DNA of 41,890 bases from assembly GCA_003280725.1 (NCBI GenBank), contig QCED01000015.1, forward strand, positions 1 to 41,890, written 5' to 3'. Under the pieces are notes generated by a model that saw nothing but the letters and a program-made list of their open reading frames with translations, was not told where the DNA came from and searched no databases. The translations under genes and the position numbers were made by a program. This DNA is from Prochlorococcus sp. AG-355-M18. Its GTDB lineage: Bacteria; Cyanobacteriota; Cyanobacteriia; PCC-6307; Cyanobiaceae. Positions 25,998-35,407 of the stretch are shown here, one piece after another (position 1 is the first letter of the stretch; every line of letters begins with the position of its first letter).

Positions 25998-26780
25998 ATG
26001 CTTCTAAATCTAACTGGCAAAAAAATTCTTGTTACGGGAATTGCCAACAATCGTTCAATAGCATGGGGTATCGCTCAACAACTTTCAAAAGCTGGCGCAG
26101 AGCTTGGAATCACATATTTGCCTGATGATAAGGGAAGATTCGAGTCTAAAGTTAGAGAACTAACTGAACCTTTAAACCCATCGTTATTTTTGCCTCTTGA
26201 TGTGCAAAATCCAGCCCAAATTGAAGAAATCTTTAACAATATAAAAAACAATTGGGGGCAAATTGACGGATTAGTTCACTGCCTAGCATTTGCAGGACGC
26301 GATGAATTAGTTGGAGATTATAGTGCTACCACTTCAGAGGGTTTTGATAGGGCTCTTAATATAAGTGCGTATTCGTTAGCACCTTTATGTAAAGCAGCAA
26401 AACCACTTTTTAGTGATGGTGCTGGAGTTGTCTCATTAACTTATTTAGGTTCAGAAAGAGCGATTCCTAACTATAACGTGATGGGAGTTGCTAAGGCAGC
26501 TTTAGAAGCTTCAGTAAGATATCTTTCTGCAGAACTTGGTCCCGAAAAACAAGTCAGAGTTAACGCAATAAGTGCTGGTCCTATAAGAACACTTGCGAGT
26601 TCTGCTATAGGTGGCATTTTAGATATGATTCACAATGTTGAAGAAAAGGCTCCTTTACGCAGAACAGTCACTCAAACAGAAGTAGGTAATACAGCTGCTT
26701 TTTTGTTAAGTGATCTCTCTAGCGGCATTTCAGGCCAAACAATTTATGTTGATGCGGGTTACTGCATTAATGGAATGTAA
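25998..26780 (+). CDS. fabI: Enoyl-ACP reductase (NADH), FabI type
   Basis: The last reductive step of each fatty acid elongation cycle. It is a 260-aa SDR with the FabI-style N-terminus GKKILVTGIANNRSIAWGIA, DVQNPAQIEEIF, HCLAFAGRDELVG and the catalytic SLTYLGSERAIPNYNVMGVAKAALE, containing Tyr-(x6)-Tyr-(x6)-Lys as in FabI. The ending SGISGQTIYVDAGYCINGM is typical. The ATG at 25998 lies near a purine stretch (AGGAG at 25971-25975, too far upstream to be a simple RBS). The hisB gene follows at 20 bases. Confidence 0.97.
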   Translation: MLLNLTGKKILVTGIANNRSIAWGIAQQLSKAGAELGITYLPDDKGRFESKVRELTEPLNPSLFLPLDVQNPAQIEEIFNNIKNNWGQIDGLVHCLAFAGRDELVGDYSATTSEGFDRALNISAYSLAPLCKAAKPLFSDGAGVVSLTYLGSERAIPNYNVMGVAKAALEASVRYLSAELGPEKQVRVNAISAGPIRTLASSAIGGILDMIHNVEEKAPLRRTVTQTEVGNTAAFLLSDLSSGISGQTIYVDAGYCINGM

Positions 26781-26800
26781 ACTAAGTTTTTTGCATAAAA

Positions 26801-27406
26801 ATGTCATCTCTAAGGCAATCTGAAATAAAAAGAAAAACGAATGAAACAGATATTTCTGTATTTATAAACTTAGATGGAAATGGAATTTCTGAGATTAATA
26901 CAGGGATACCATTCTTAGATCATATGCTTCATCAAATATCCAGTCATGGTTTGTTCGATTTAAAAATAAAAGCAATTGGAGATACCCATATTGATGATCA
27001 TCATACAAATGAAGATGTAGGAATCGCATTAGGCAAAGCATTTTCAAAAGCCTTGGGAGAAAGAAAAGGAATAAGCAGATTTGGACATTTCTTTGCCCCA
27101 TTAGATGAAGCATTAGTTCAAGTCACTTTAGACTGCTCTGGTAGACCGCATCTATCTTATGATCTTCAATTAAAAGCCCCTAGAATAGGAAATTATGATA
27201 CTGAACTAGTAAGAGAGTTTTTTATTGCCTTTGTAAATAACAGCGGTATTACTCTGCATATTAATCAAATACGAGGAAGTAATTCACATCACATCGTTGA
27301 GGCGTGCTTTAAAGCTTTTTCAAGAGCAATGAGAATGGCTACCGAGATAGATCCAAGAAGATCTGATTCAATTCCAAGCAGTAAAGGAATGTTAGAAAAA
27401 CAATAA
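26801..27406 (+). CDS. hisB: Imidazoleglycerol-phosphate dehydratase
   Basis: Histidine biosynthesis: dehydrates imidazole glycerol phosphate. The 201-aa length fits monofunctional HisB. The manganese-binding His-rich motifs are seen: [36 protein letters not shown] and, in the second half, [22 protein letters not shown] [17 protein letters not shown] segment is standard. It starts 20 bases after fabI and probably shares its transcript. ATG start. Confidence 0.97.
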   Translation: MSSLRQSEIKRKTNETDISVFINLDGNGISEINTGIPFLDHMLHQISSHGLFDLKIKAIGDTHIDDHHTNEDVGIALGKAFSKALGERKGISRFGHFFAPLDEALVQVTLDCSGRPHLSYDLQLKAPRIGNYDTELVREFFIAFVNNSGITLHINQIRGSNSHHIVEACFKAFSRAMRMATEIDPRRSDSIPSSKGMLEKQ

Positions 27407-27478
27407 AATAGGAATTTTTTCGAATCAGCCACAATTCAGTTGATTTTTGGCGAAGATAGGTAAAGTGATTGTTTAGTT

Positions 27479-28963
27479 GTGACTAATTTACAAGATAAAA
27501 AAATTGATAAATTTAATATTTTTAAAAAAGAAGATTGGTCAAGTGCTTATCAAAATGTAGAAAAGGAGCTAACTAAAGAGCCTCTAAAAGTTAGCAAGGG
27601 TAACCCTATTAAAAATTTAAATGGAACATTATTAAGAAATGGACCAGGAAAATTAGAGAGAGGTGGACAATGGGTTCATCATCCATTTGATGGTGATGGG
27701 ATGATAACCTCCATAAGATTCGAAAATGGCGAGGCATTCTTAACAAATAGATTTGTTAAAACTAAAGGCTATTTGGAAGAAGAAAAAATAGATAAATTTA
27801 TTTATAGAGGCGTTTTTGGAACACAAAAAAATGGAGGAATTTTAAATAATGCATTAGATCTAAAATTCAAGAATATCGCTAATACACATGTAATTAAATT
27901 AGGAGATGAAATTCTCGCATTATGGGAAGCAGCAGGTCCACATGCAATGGATCCTGATAGTCTTGAAACTATTGGTTTAACAACATTAAAAGGAGTACTC
28001 CAGCCTAACGAAGCATTCAGTGCTCATCCCAAAACAGACCTAAACTCAAATGCATCTTCAGAACTTTTAGTCACTTTTGGTGTACAAACCGGGCCAAAAA
28101 GTACCATTAGATTAATGGAATTTGATAATGCTGGTCCAAATTCTGGAGAGCTCATTTTTGACAGAAAAGATACCTTTAATGGATTTGCATTCCTTCATGA
28201 TTTCGCAATTACAACTAATTGGGCAATATTTTTACAGAATGCTATCGATTTCAATCCTCTTCCATTTGTAATGGGTCAAAGAGGAGCAGCACAATGTCTA
28301 AAATCAAACCCAAATAAAAAGGCAAAGTTTTTTATCATTCCCAGAGAAAGTGGATTATTTAGAGGACAGCCTCCTTTAACAATTGATGCTCCAGAAGGAT
28401 TCGTTTTTCATCATGTAAACGCATTTGAAAAAGATTCAAAAATCGTATTAGATAGTATTTTTTATGATGATTTCCCATCAGTTGGTCCAGACGAGAATTT
28501 TAGGGATATAGACTTTGATAAATATCCAGAAGGAAAACTGAAAAGATCAATTATCGATCTAAAGACAAAAACCTGTGAACTTGAAACTTTCAGTGAACAA
28601 TGTTGTGAATTTGCTGTTGTTAATCCTAAAAACTTAGGATTAAAAGCAACTTTTAGTTGGATGGCAAGCACATATCAAAAGCTGGGGAACGCTCCACTTC
28701 AAGCAATAAAAAAAATAAATTTCACTTCTAAGGAAGAGATTTTTTGGTCAGCAGGTCCAAGTGGATTTGTTAGTGAACCAATTATGGTTCCATCAGAAAA
28801 CTCTTCAAAAGAAGATGAGGGTTTTTTATTTATACTTCTATGGAACGGAGAAAGAAGAGGCAGCGATTTAGTGATATTAGACGCAAAAGACTTAAAAGAA
28901 CTAGCTGTTTATGAATTACCCATTTCAATTCCTCATGGCCTTCATGGATCTTGGGTTAATTGA
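27479..28963 (+). CDS. Carotenoid oxygenase (RPE65/apocarotenoid-oxygenase family)
   Basis: A 494-aa non-haem iron enzyme of the carotenoid-cleaving family. Four iron-ligand His candidates sit in the expected places: His183 (AHPKTD), His240 (LHDFAITTNW), His311 (FHHVNAFE) and His489 in the C-terminal HGLHGSWVN, close to 183/238/304/484 of the crystallised cyanobacterial apocarotenoid-15,15'-oxygenase. The N-terminal LNGTLLRNGPGKLERGG and HPFDGDGMI are typical. Substrate and product are not readable; retinal formation from apocarotenals is a family-based guess. The start is GTG at 27479, 72 bases after hisB. Confidence 0.93.
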   Translation: MTNLQDKKIDKFNIFKKEDWSSAYQNVEKELTKEPLKVSKGNPIKNLNGTLLRNGPGKLERGGQWVHHPFDGDGMITSIRFENGEAFLTNRFVKTKGYLEEEKIDKFIYRGVFGTQKNGGILNNALDLKFKNIANTHVIKLGDEILALWEAAGPHAMDPDSLETIGLTTLKGVLQPNEAFSAHPKTDLNSNASSELLVTFGVQTGPKSTIRLMEFDNAGPNSGELIFDRKDTFNGFAFLHDFAITTNWAIFLQNAIDFNPLPFVMGQRGAAQCLKSNPNKKAKFFIIPRESGLFRGQPPLTIDAPEGFVFHHVNAFEKDSKIVLDSIFYDDFPSVGPDENFRDIDFDKYPEGKLKRSIIDLKTKTCELETFSEQCCEFAVVNPKNLGLKATFSWMASTYQKLGNAPLQAIKKINFTSKEEIFWSAGPSGFVSEPIMVPSENSSKEDEGFLFILLWNGERRGSDLVILDAKDLKELAVYELPISIPHGLHGSWVN

Positions 28964-28965
28964 AT

Positions 28966-29541
28966 TTAAGAAAAAATTTCAATTAAATCTGGAATAATTT
29001 TTTTTAAGGCTTTACCTCTATGACTACAAGAGTCTTTTATATCATTATTCATTTCTGCGAAAGTTAATCTGGTAGAACTCTCCTCAAAAATTGGATCATA
29101 CCCAAAACCACTTTTTCCTCTGGGGTTTAAAATAATATTGCCATGACATTTGGCCTCAGATTCAATAATCACTTCACCATTTGGGGAACAAACACAAATA
29201 TTAGCAATAAAGAAAGCACTTCTATTTTGAACTCCAACAAGTTCTCTTAAAACTCGTTCAATTCTCTTCTGATCATTTTCTGCGTATCTAGATGAGTAAA
29301 TGCCAGGCTTACCACCTAGTGCTTCAATACAAATTCCTGAATCATCTGCTATTGAAAAATTATTCGTTTTTCTAGAAACTTCACTCGCTTTTTTAATTGC
29401 ATTATCTCTAAATGTCAGTCCATCCTCTTCAACTTCTAATGATTCTGGCTGGAGTAACAATTTACAATTAACTCCAGCAAGCAATTTCTTATATTCTTCA
29501 ATTTTACCTTTATTCTTACTCGCTAAAAATAAATTTTTCAT
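28966..29541 (-). CDS. rdgB: XTP/dITP pyrophosphatase (RdgB/HAM1)
   Basis: Removes non-canonical purine nucleoside triphosphates (XTP, dITP) before they enter nucleic acids. The motifs are FLASKNKGKIEEYKKLL at the N-terminus, FSIADDSGICIEALGGKPGIYSSRYA, FFIANICVCSPNGE, GKSGFGYDPIFEE and SHRGKALKK. The ATG at 29541 is chosen: it lies 2 bases after the upstream gene's stop and precedes the usual NLFLASKN beginning; the longer frame (GTG/ATG up to 29580) overlaps that gene. The length is 191 aa. It is convergent with the carotenoid oxygenase gene, only 2 bases apart. Confidence 0.96.
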   Translation of the reverse strand: MKNLFLASKNKGKIEEYKKLLAGVNCKLLLQPESLEVEEDGLTFRDNAIKKASEVSRKTNNFSIADDSGICIEALGGKPGIYSSRYAENDQKRIERVLRELVGVQNRSAFFIANICVCSPNGEVIIESEAKCHGNIILNPRGKSGFGYDPIFEESSTRLTFAEMNNDIKDSCSHRGKALKKIIPDLIEIFS

Positions 29542-29543
29542 CC

Positions 29544-30998
29544 TTATTTTCCAGCCAAATTTATAAATTCTTGACCCCACTCTAATACCTCAATTAGATA
29601 AGATTCTTTTGGTGCTTCACAATATAACCTTAAAAGAGGTTCCGTTCCTGAAAACCTAAAAAGGAGCCAAAAATTTTTATCAATTCTCAACTTTATTCCA
29701 TCGATCTTTGTGATACTTTTTAACTTGTGATTATTAATATTCTCAGGAATATTATCTATAATAAATTCTTTTACGTTATTTTTTTCTGACTGATTTGGAA
29801 ATTTAATATCAATTCTTTTATAAAAACTTGGCCCAAAATCTTCTTGAATTTCATCTAAGGTTTCATATAAATATTGAGATTTTTCAGCAATTCCATTTAA
29901 TAAAACCATCGCTGCATATAGAGCATCTCTTTCAGGCATAAAATCACCAAAACCAACTCCCCCAGATTCCTCTCCTCCAATAAATATTTTTTCTTTAATC
30001 ATTTTTTCAGCAATATATTTAAAGCCAACTGGAAGTTCAAAAACATCTCTATTTTGACTCTCTGATATATTTTTAATAATATCTGAACCACTAACAGTCT
30101 TTAAAACTGGATAAGAATTATTTTTAATTTCGCCCAAATAGCTAATAAAGTATGGGAGTAAATCTTGCGTACTGGAGTATCTTCCTTTTTCATCAATTGC
30201 CGCAATTCTATCACCATCACCATCAAATATAATTCCTAAAGTTTTCACTTCATTTGTTGAATTTTTCATTAGTGTTTGTTTTAGATCATCTGTATATTTC
30301 AAAAGAGGTTCAGGAGGTTTTCCTCCAAAAAAAGGATCAGCATCTTTCCTGATTTCTGAAATAACTTCAAAATTATTAGAAGCAAAAATCTCAGCCATAC
30401 AATTTGCAGCTGAACCATGCATAGAATCTACAAAAATTCTCAATTTCATTTTTTTTAATCTCTTGGAAATATAGTCAATATCAAAAAGGGATTTAATTCT
30501 ATCTAAATGAAATTTCTTAATATCTTCCAATTGATTAATACCTTCTATTTTTTCAATTGAATTTCCAAGCATTAATCTTTTTTCAACTTCACTTGTAAAA
30601 GATTCGTCAACAGAACATCCATTAAAGCTCTTTATTTTCAGACCTAGCCAATTATATGGATTGTGACTTGCTGTAATTACTAACGCTCCAAGACAACCGA
30701 CTTCTTTGGCATAGAAACTACAAGAGGGTGTTGTAACAAAGCTATCAGATAAGATCGGTTCGAAACCACATCCTCTTACATATGGCACTATTTGCTTGGC
30801 GAATTCACAAGCCATAAATCTACGATCATATCCAATAATAATTTTCTTTGAATTAATTTCTTTATAGTATTGATAATGCAACTCCTGACATGCAGCGACA
30901 ACAACTCTTGAAAGATTGGACAGGTTAAAGTCAAAACCAATAATTCCCCTCCAACCATCGGTTCCAAATTTTATCTTATCTAATTTATCAGCTGTCAA
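29544..30998 (-). CDS. Phosphoglucomutase/phosphomannomutase family protein
   Basis: An alpha-D-phosphohexomutase of 484 aa interconverting 1- and 6-phosphosugars. Motifs appear in order: KFGTDGWRGII, the phosphoserine loop TASHNPYNWLGLK, the metal loop DGDGDRIAAI, the sugar loop GGEESGGVGF and the phosphate-binding RFSGTEPLLRLY. The size is closer to the PMM/PGM-type family than to the 550-aa glucose-specific PgmA type. Glycogen or cell-envelope sugar routes are the likely use; glucose versus mannose preference is undetermined. The start is TTG at 30998. It is upstream of rdgB in operon. Confidence 0.93.
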   Translation of the reverse strand: MTADKLDKIKFGTDGWRGIIGFDFNLSNLSRVVVAACQELHYQYYKEINSKKIIIGYDRRFMACEFAKQIVPYVRGCGFEPILSDSFVTTPSCSFYAKEVGCLGALVITASHNPYNWLGLKIKSFNGCSVDESFTSEVEKRLMLGNSIEKIEGINQLEDIKKFHLDRIKSLFDIDYISKRLKKMKLRIFVDSMHGSAANCMAEIFASNNFEVISEIRKDADPFFGGKPPEPLLKYTDDLKQTLMKNSTNEVKTLGIIFDGDGDRIAAIDEKGRYSSTQDLLPYFISYLGEIKNNSYPVLKTVSGSDIIKNISESQNRDVFELPVGFKYIAEKMIKEKIFIGGEESGGVGFGDFMPERDALYAAMVLLNGIAEKSQYLYETLDEIQEDFGPSFYKRIDIKFPNQSEKNNVKEFIIDNIPENINNHKLKSITKIDGIKLRIDKNFWLLFRFSGTEPLLRLYCEAPKESYLIEVLEWGQEFINLAGK

Positions 30999-31076
30999 AT
31001 TTCAAATTTCCTTAATTTCTTTTAATTATCTATAATAATTTATATGAGTAAATTTTAAAACCGCCCTTAAAAAAAT

Positions 31077-32495
31077 TTGAATTCTCTTCATTTAAAAAGT
31101 TTTACAAGATGCAAAAGAAAAGCATGGCTCGATTTTAAGGGTAAAAAATCTTATGAAGTTTGGTCTCCCCATAAAGCTATAGATAAAATTAATCAGTTTC
31201 AAATTTTCTCTAAATTTTGTAATGGTGAAATATATACAGGATTAAAAGCCTGTGAAAATGGTTATCAAGGGGTAATTGGATTAAAAATCAAAGGAAATCT
31301 TTTCCAAAATATAAACGCAGAAATACTTCCACAATTACTTTTAAAAACTAAAGGTAAAAGTAAATGGGGACAATATAAATATTTACCTGCTGTTTATAAG
31401 TTAGGCCACAAAACAACTAAAGAACATTTATTTGACTTAGCTTTTTGTTCTATGCTTTTGGAATCTTTTCAAGAATCTAAAATTGAGAAAGGATTAGTAA
31501 TTTCAACTTTTTATAAAAAAGTTAAAGTTGAAGAAATTTATTTAAATAAAAAATTAAGAAAAAAAGTTTTAAATGTTTTATTAAATTTGAATGAATGCTT
31601 GGAGGGATCCATACCAGAAATAACTCAAGATAGAAAAAAATGTACTATTTGTTCCTGGCAAAAATTTTGTGACAAAGAAGCAAAAGAAAATGGATATTTA
31701 ACAGATATAGATGGAATAGGGTCCAAAACGGCCTCGTTACTCAAAGCAAATGGAATAACTAATACCCAAACATTAGCTTCGTACAGCGAAAAAAAACTTG
31801 GGGAGAAATTATCTAAATGCAAAGATCAGAAGTATGAAAAAGCATCCATATTTGTAAAGCAAGCACAAGCATATATCTCTGGAGAACCATATTTTATTTC
31901 TAAAAAAAATAATATGGAAGATCTATTAGAAAAAATATGTTCGGGATTTTATATATTTGATATCGAGTCAAATCCAGATGAAAAGCATGATTTTTTATAT
32001 GGATTTTTAAAAGTAAATAATTTGTCTATAAAAAAAGAAGATCTTATTTATGAACCAATCTTAAATCTTAAAAACAATAAAGGAGAATCTTACAGTCAAA
32101 TTATTGAAATACTTTTTTCAAACAAGGAATGGCCAGTTTTGCATTACGGAGAAACTGAAAAAATATCAATAATTAATATTGCTAAAGAACTAAATTTTAG
32201 TTTTGAAGAAATTGATTCACTTTCCTCCAGATTTATTGACTTACATACCTTAATAAGAAAGTCTTGGATATTACCACTAAAAAACTATGGATTAAAAAAT
32301 GTTTCTAATTGGCTTGGATTTGAATGGGCGCAGAAAAATGTAAGTGGCTCTAAAGCACTTTATTGGTGGATTCAATATCAAATTACAGAAAACCAAATAT
32401 TTTTAAAGAAAATTATTCAATATAACAAAGATGATTGTTTTGCTACTCTACAAATTGCAGAATATTTAATCAAAAATCGATTAAAGAAAAATTGA
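31077..32495 (+). CDS. TM0106-type RecB-like nuclease with HhH and RNase-H-like modules
   Basis: A 472-aa protein of the TM0106 family. The N-terminal half is Cas4/RecB-like: Cys12 (FTRCKRKAW) and the cluster Cys189-x2-Cys192-x5-Cys198 are the four ligands of an iron-sulfur 'staple'. The canonical acids look degenerate, with GVIGL in place of GxxD and AVYKLG in place of DxK. A helix-hairpin-helix follows (YLTDIDGIGSKTASLLKANGI, about 207-227). The C-terminal RNase-H-like (YprB-type) domain has FDIES, FIDLHTLIRKSW and YNKDDCFAT, so one nuclease site seems intact. The start is TTG. Biological role is unknown; DNA repair is a guess. It overlaps the convergent ygfZ by 15 bases. Confidence 0.82.
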   Translation: MNSLHLKSFTRCKRKAWLDFKGKKSYEVWSPHKAIDKINQFQIFSKFCNGEIYTGLKACENGYQGVIGLKIKGNLFQNINAEILPQLLLKTKGKSKWGQYKYLPAVYKLGHKTTKEHLFDLAFCSMLLESFQESKIEKGLVISTFYKKVKVEEIYLNKKLRKKVLNVLLNLNECLEGSIPEITQDRKKCTICSWQKFCDKEAKENGYLTDIDGIGSKTASLLKANGITNTQTLASYSEKKLGEKLSKCKDQKYEKASIFVKQAQAYISGEPYFISKKNNMEDLLEKICSGFYIFDIESNPDEKHDFLYGFLKVNNLSIKKEDLIYEPILNLKNNKGESYSQIIEILFSNKEWPVLHYGETEKISIINIAKELNFSFEEIDSLSSRFIDLHTLIRKSWILPLKNYGLKNVSNWLGFEWAQKNVSGSKALYWWIQYQITENQIFLKKIIQYNKDDCFATLQIAEYLIKNRLKKN

Positions 32496-33317
32496 TCCTA
32501 CAGATTTATTTATAATAATTTTTCCAAAAATTTCTGAAAAAAAATAACTTTCTTCCTCTAAATATTTTCTTTTTATCATCGCTAAACCTTTTATTTGACA
32601 ATCTAATTTAAAAAAACTAGTAATCTTGCCAACTGAAATATCCTTGGCAGAATTTGTATATAAATTTTTATCTTCTAAGTCTAAATTGAAATTAGATTCA
32701 ATTGATTTCCAAATTCTTATTTCCTGTTTTAAAGAAGAAACATTTTTTATTTTTGACATTGTTTCTTGTCCTAAATAACAACCTTTATTAAAATCTATAA
32801 GATCTTGTAATCCAAGCTCAAGAGGATTATTTTTTCCGTTGATTTCCATTTCTAATGAGGGTATTGCCTGATTAATCTTCCAAAGTTTTAAATCATTGGG
32901 ATTTAGTAAATTTAGTTTATTTTTATATATTTCAAATTCTTTATCTTCTGTTTTGAAGAAATTAGGCTGGTAAGTTCTCCATGAACAAGATTCATCAATT
33001 TCCTGAATTCTATTTATCAAGAAAGGTTCACTAAGAAGTACGTCGTCCGCTGGAAAAATAATTTGATTAAAGTAATCAATTATTTCATTTGTGTTACCCG
33101 CCAAGATAATTATTTCTAAGCTTCTTTCTAAAAAAATAATTTCGATTAATGACCTTAGAACTCCATTTGGAGTTAACCAACAAGTTTTGATAACTTTATT
33201 TTCTGAATTAAGAATATTACCAGTTGTTATCCCATTCAAAAATTTTCTGGCATCTTTCCCAGTAATTGAAAAACAATCAAATTTTTCAAGCCAAAACTTT
33301 TTTTTTATATCTTGCAT
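32481..33317 (-). CDS. ygfZ: YgfZ/GcvT-like folate-binding protein
   Basis: A folate-dependent protein involved in iron-sulfur cluster repair or maturation and tRNA modification (MiaB) in E. coli. The diagnostic motif KGCYLGQETMSK (about residues 178-189, with the conserved Cys) is present. GcvT-like elements are SITGKDARKFLNGITT near residue 18 and TPNGVLRSLIEI. The length of 278 aa is usual. It begins (ATG at 33317) 10 bases after the pyrE stop, so both probably form one transcript. Confidence 0.93.
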   Translation of the reverse strand: MQDIKKKFWLEKFDCFSITGKDARKFLNGITTGNILNSENKVIKTCWLTPNGVLRSLIEIIFLERSLEIIILAGNTNEIIDYFNQIIFPADDVLLSEPFLINRIQEIDESCSWRTYQPNFFKTEDKEFEIYKNKLNLLNPNDLKLWKINQAIPSLEMEINGKNNPLELGLQDLIDFNKGCYLGQETMSKIKNVSSLKQEIRIWKSIESNFNLDLEDKNLYTNSAKDISVGKITSFFKLDCQIKGLAMIKRKYLEEESYFFSEIFGKIIINKSVGSIFL

Positions 33318-33327
33318 TTTGAAATAA

Positions 33328-33888
33328 TTATAAAAAGTCTTTTATTGTAAAAAGACTCTTTAATTTAACATTTTCATCTTCAAGGGCTTCTAATCCCCCT
33401 TCTTGCCTATCAACTATAGACAAAACTTCCTCAACAACATAATTATTTTCTCTTAATTTTTTTATAGCTTTTATTACTGAACCAGCAGTTGTAACCACAT
33501 CCTCTAAGACAGTTACCAAAGTTCCTTCTTCTAATGTAGGGCCCTCTATTCCAGCTTTGGTACCGTATTTTTTGATTTCTTTCCTAATTATTAAACCATC
33601 AAGTTCTAGTCCATACAAAGCTGCTTTAACAATTAATCCACTTACTAAAGGGTCTGCACCTAATGTCAATCCTGCTACAGCTTTTGACCTTGAGTCCTTT
33701 AAATCTAAAAATAATTCACTTATTAAGTTTAAGCCTTCGCTATTTAATGACACTGGTTTACAGTTCAAGTAATGACTGCTTTTTTTTCCTGAAGATAAAG
33801 TGAAGTTTCCTTTCTTGTAAGATTTTTCAATTAACTGTTTTAACAATTTTGCTTTATTTAAATCATACTTATCCGAAAATTTGCCCAT
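33328..33888 (-). CDS. pyrE: Orotate phosphoribosyltransferase
   Basis: Pyrimidine synthesis: orotate plus PRPP to orotidine 5'-phosphate. The PRPP loop [19 protein letters not shown] (about 121-139) is intact. Other landmarks are [31 protein letters not shown] and [16 protein letters not shown]. The length is 186 aa. ATG start. It lies upstream of ygfZ on the minus strand; tRNA-Met begins 141 bases away on the other side. Confidence 0.97.
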   Translation of the reverse strand: MGKFSDKYDLNKAKLLKQLIEKSYKKGNFTLSSGKKSSHYLNCKPVSLNSEGLNLISELFLDLKDSRSKAVAGLTLGADPLVSGLIVKAALYGLELDGLIIRKEIKKYGTKAGIEGPTLEEGTLVTVLEDVVTTAGSVIKAIKKLRENNYVVEEVLSIVDRQEGGLEALEDENVKLKSLFTIKDFL

Positions 33889-33991
33889 TAGTAAAAGTTT
33901 AATTTATATTTAAAGATTAGAAGAAAAAAAAGAAATCTCACAAAAACTTCCTAATAAGGTGTTTTTTGAAATATTATTTTTATATTGTATA

Positions 33992-34020
33992 TTGAAATTC
34001 AATGTAATTAAAATTACATA
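33992..34020 (+). promoter_or_regulatory. Sigma-70-like promoter of tRNA-Met
   Basis: A -35 box TTGAAA (33992-33997) and a -10 box TACATA (34015-34020) are 17 bases apart, and the tRNA 5' end lies 10 bases downstream of the -10 box, as expected. Two short dyads overlap it: ATTGAAATTCAAT and TGTAATT-AA-AATTACA (34003-34018). Read by eye only. Confidence 0.5.
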
Positions 34021-34029
34021 AATTCCCTT

Positions 34030-34102
34030 GGGGGTGTAGCAATCTGGTGAATGCACCAAACTCATAATTTGGCTAAGGCGAGTTCGATCCTCGCCACCCC
34101 CA
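34030..34102 (+). tRNA. trnM: tRNA-Met (CAT), elongator
   Basis: A 73-nt cloverleaf. The acceptor GGGGGTG (34030-34036) pairs fully with CACCCCC (34095-34101), discriminator A at 34102. Anticodon stem CCAAA/TTTGG with loop CTCATAA, anticodon CAT at 34063-34065. T-arm GCGAG/CTCGC with loop TTCGATC. Lack of the three G-C pairs in the anticodon stem and a paired first base argue against the initiator; the CAU-reading tRNA-Ile is a remaining alternative. Confidence 0.92.
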
Positions 34103-34120
34103 TTATTCATTTGCCATTGA

Positions 34121-35389
34121 ATGAAAATAACTCTACTTTTATTTCTTTTATTTCTACCAGCTTTTTTCGCAGCGAGTGAACTCTCTTTTTTATTAATAAG
34201 GCCAAGTAAAGTTTTAAGGTTAATAGAAGAAAAAAAGAAAGGCGCATTTTCAATTTTAAAAATTCAAAAACGCTTTAGATCTTCACTAATTGCTTCTCAA
34301 TTTGGAGTAACAATTTCATTAATTGCGATTGGATGGCTCAGCAATAACCTGGCTAATGATTATTGGAAAAGCAATATTTTATCAAATAGATTTTATGATC
34401 TTCTATTATTTTTATTTGTTGTTTTAGTTGTTACTCTTGTTTCTGGACTAATTCCAAAAGCTTTAGTAATTAACAATCCAGAATCTGCTGCATTAAGGTT
34501 AACCACAATATTCGATGCCGTTAGAAAAGCTATGAATCCTATAGTGAAAACAATAGAATTCTTTGCTAGCGCTTGTTTAGGCTTGTTCAATTTAAATAAC
34601 AAATGGGATTCTTTAAACTCGGGTTTATCTGCTGGAGAATTAGAAACTCTTATAGAAACAGATAACGTAACAGGTTTAAAACCAGATGAGAAGAATATTC
34701 TTGAAGGAGTTTTTGCTTTAAAAGATACAAAGGTTAAAGAAGTGATGATTCCAAGATCTGAAATGGTAACTTTGCCAAAAAATATAACCTTTTCAGAACT
34801 AATGAAACAAGTAGATAAAACTCGACATGCTCGCTTCTTTGTGATTGGTGAGTCTTTAGATGATGTATTAGGTGTATTAGATTTACGTTATCTAGCTAAG
34901 CCAATATCAAAAGGTGAAATGGAAGCCGATACATTATTAGAACCATTCCTTTTACCAGTAACAAAAATAATAGAAACATGTTCACTAGCAGAAATATTTC
35001 CAATAGTAAGAGACTACAATCCGTTCTTACTAGTAGTTGATGAACACGGGGGGACAGAAGGACTTATAACTGCAGCTGATTTAAATGGCGAAATAGTTGG
35101 AGAGGAAATGCTCAATAATAGAACTTATTCAGATATGAGAATGTTAGATAATTTCTCTAAAAAATGGTCGATAGCTGGAAAATCAGAAATTGTTGAAATC
35201 AATAAAAAAATAGGATGTTCTATTCCAGAGGGTACTGATTATCATACTCTTGCTGGATTTATGTTAGAAAAATTTCAAATGGTTCCAAAAATTGGCGACG
35301 TTTTAGATTTTAATAATATTAAATTTGAAGTTATTTCTATGTCAGGGCCAAAAATTGATCGTGTTAAAATAATTCTTCCAAAAAGCTAA
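34121..35389 (+). CDS. CNNM/HlyC-CorC family membrane protein with CBS domains
   Basis: A 422-aa membrane protein of the DUF21-CBS-CorC_HlyC family, related to Mg2+/Co2+ efflux or transport proteins. N-terminal DUF21 TM helices (about 3-20, 55-75, 90-115, 128-150) are followed by a CBS pair (about 200-330, with VKEVMIPRSEMVTLPK and NPFLLVVDEHGGTEGLIT) and a C-terminal CorC/HlyC domain (about 340-420, with WSIAGKSEIVEIN and ISMSGPKIDRVKI). Function as an ion transporter is a family inference; the ion is unknown. The ATG at 34121 lies 18 bases after tRNA-Met, so it may depend on readthrough from that promoter. Confidence 0.88.
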   Translation: MKITLLLFLLFLPAFFAASELSFLLIRPSKVLRLIEEKKKGAFSILKIQKRFRSSLIASQFGVTISLIAIGWLSNNLANDYWKSNILSNRFYDLLLFLFVVLVVTLVSGLIPKALVINNPESAALRLTTIFDAVRKAMNPIVKTIEFFASACLGLFNLNNKWDSLNSGLSAGELETLIETDNVTGLKPDEKNILEGVFALKDTKVKEVMIPRSEMVTLPKNITFSELMKQVDKTRHARFFVIGESLDDVLGVLDLRYLAKPISKGEMEADTLLEPFLLPVTKIIETCSLAEIFPIVRDYNPFLLVVDEHGGTEGLITAADLNGEIVGEEMLNNRTYSDMRMLDNFSKKWSIAGKSEIVEINKKIGCSIPEGTDYHTLAGFMLEKFQMVPKIGDVLDFNNIKFEVISMSGPKIDRVKIILPKS

Positions 35390-35407
35390 ATATTGCTCCC
35401 CATAGAG

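Noticed and set aside
29542..29580. 13-codon extension of rdgB
   Set aside because: It runs into the 3' end of the phosphomutase gene and lies before the normal KNLFLASKN start.
33910..34110. 66-codon minus-strand ORF
   Set aside because: It is antisense to tRNA-Met and its promoter; part of the translation is read from tRNA sequence.
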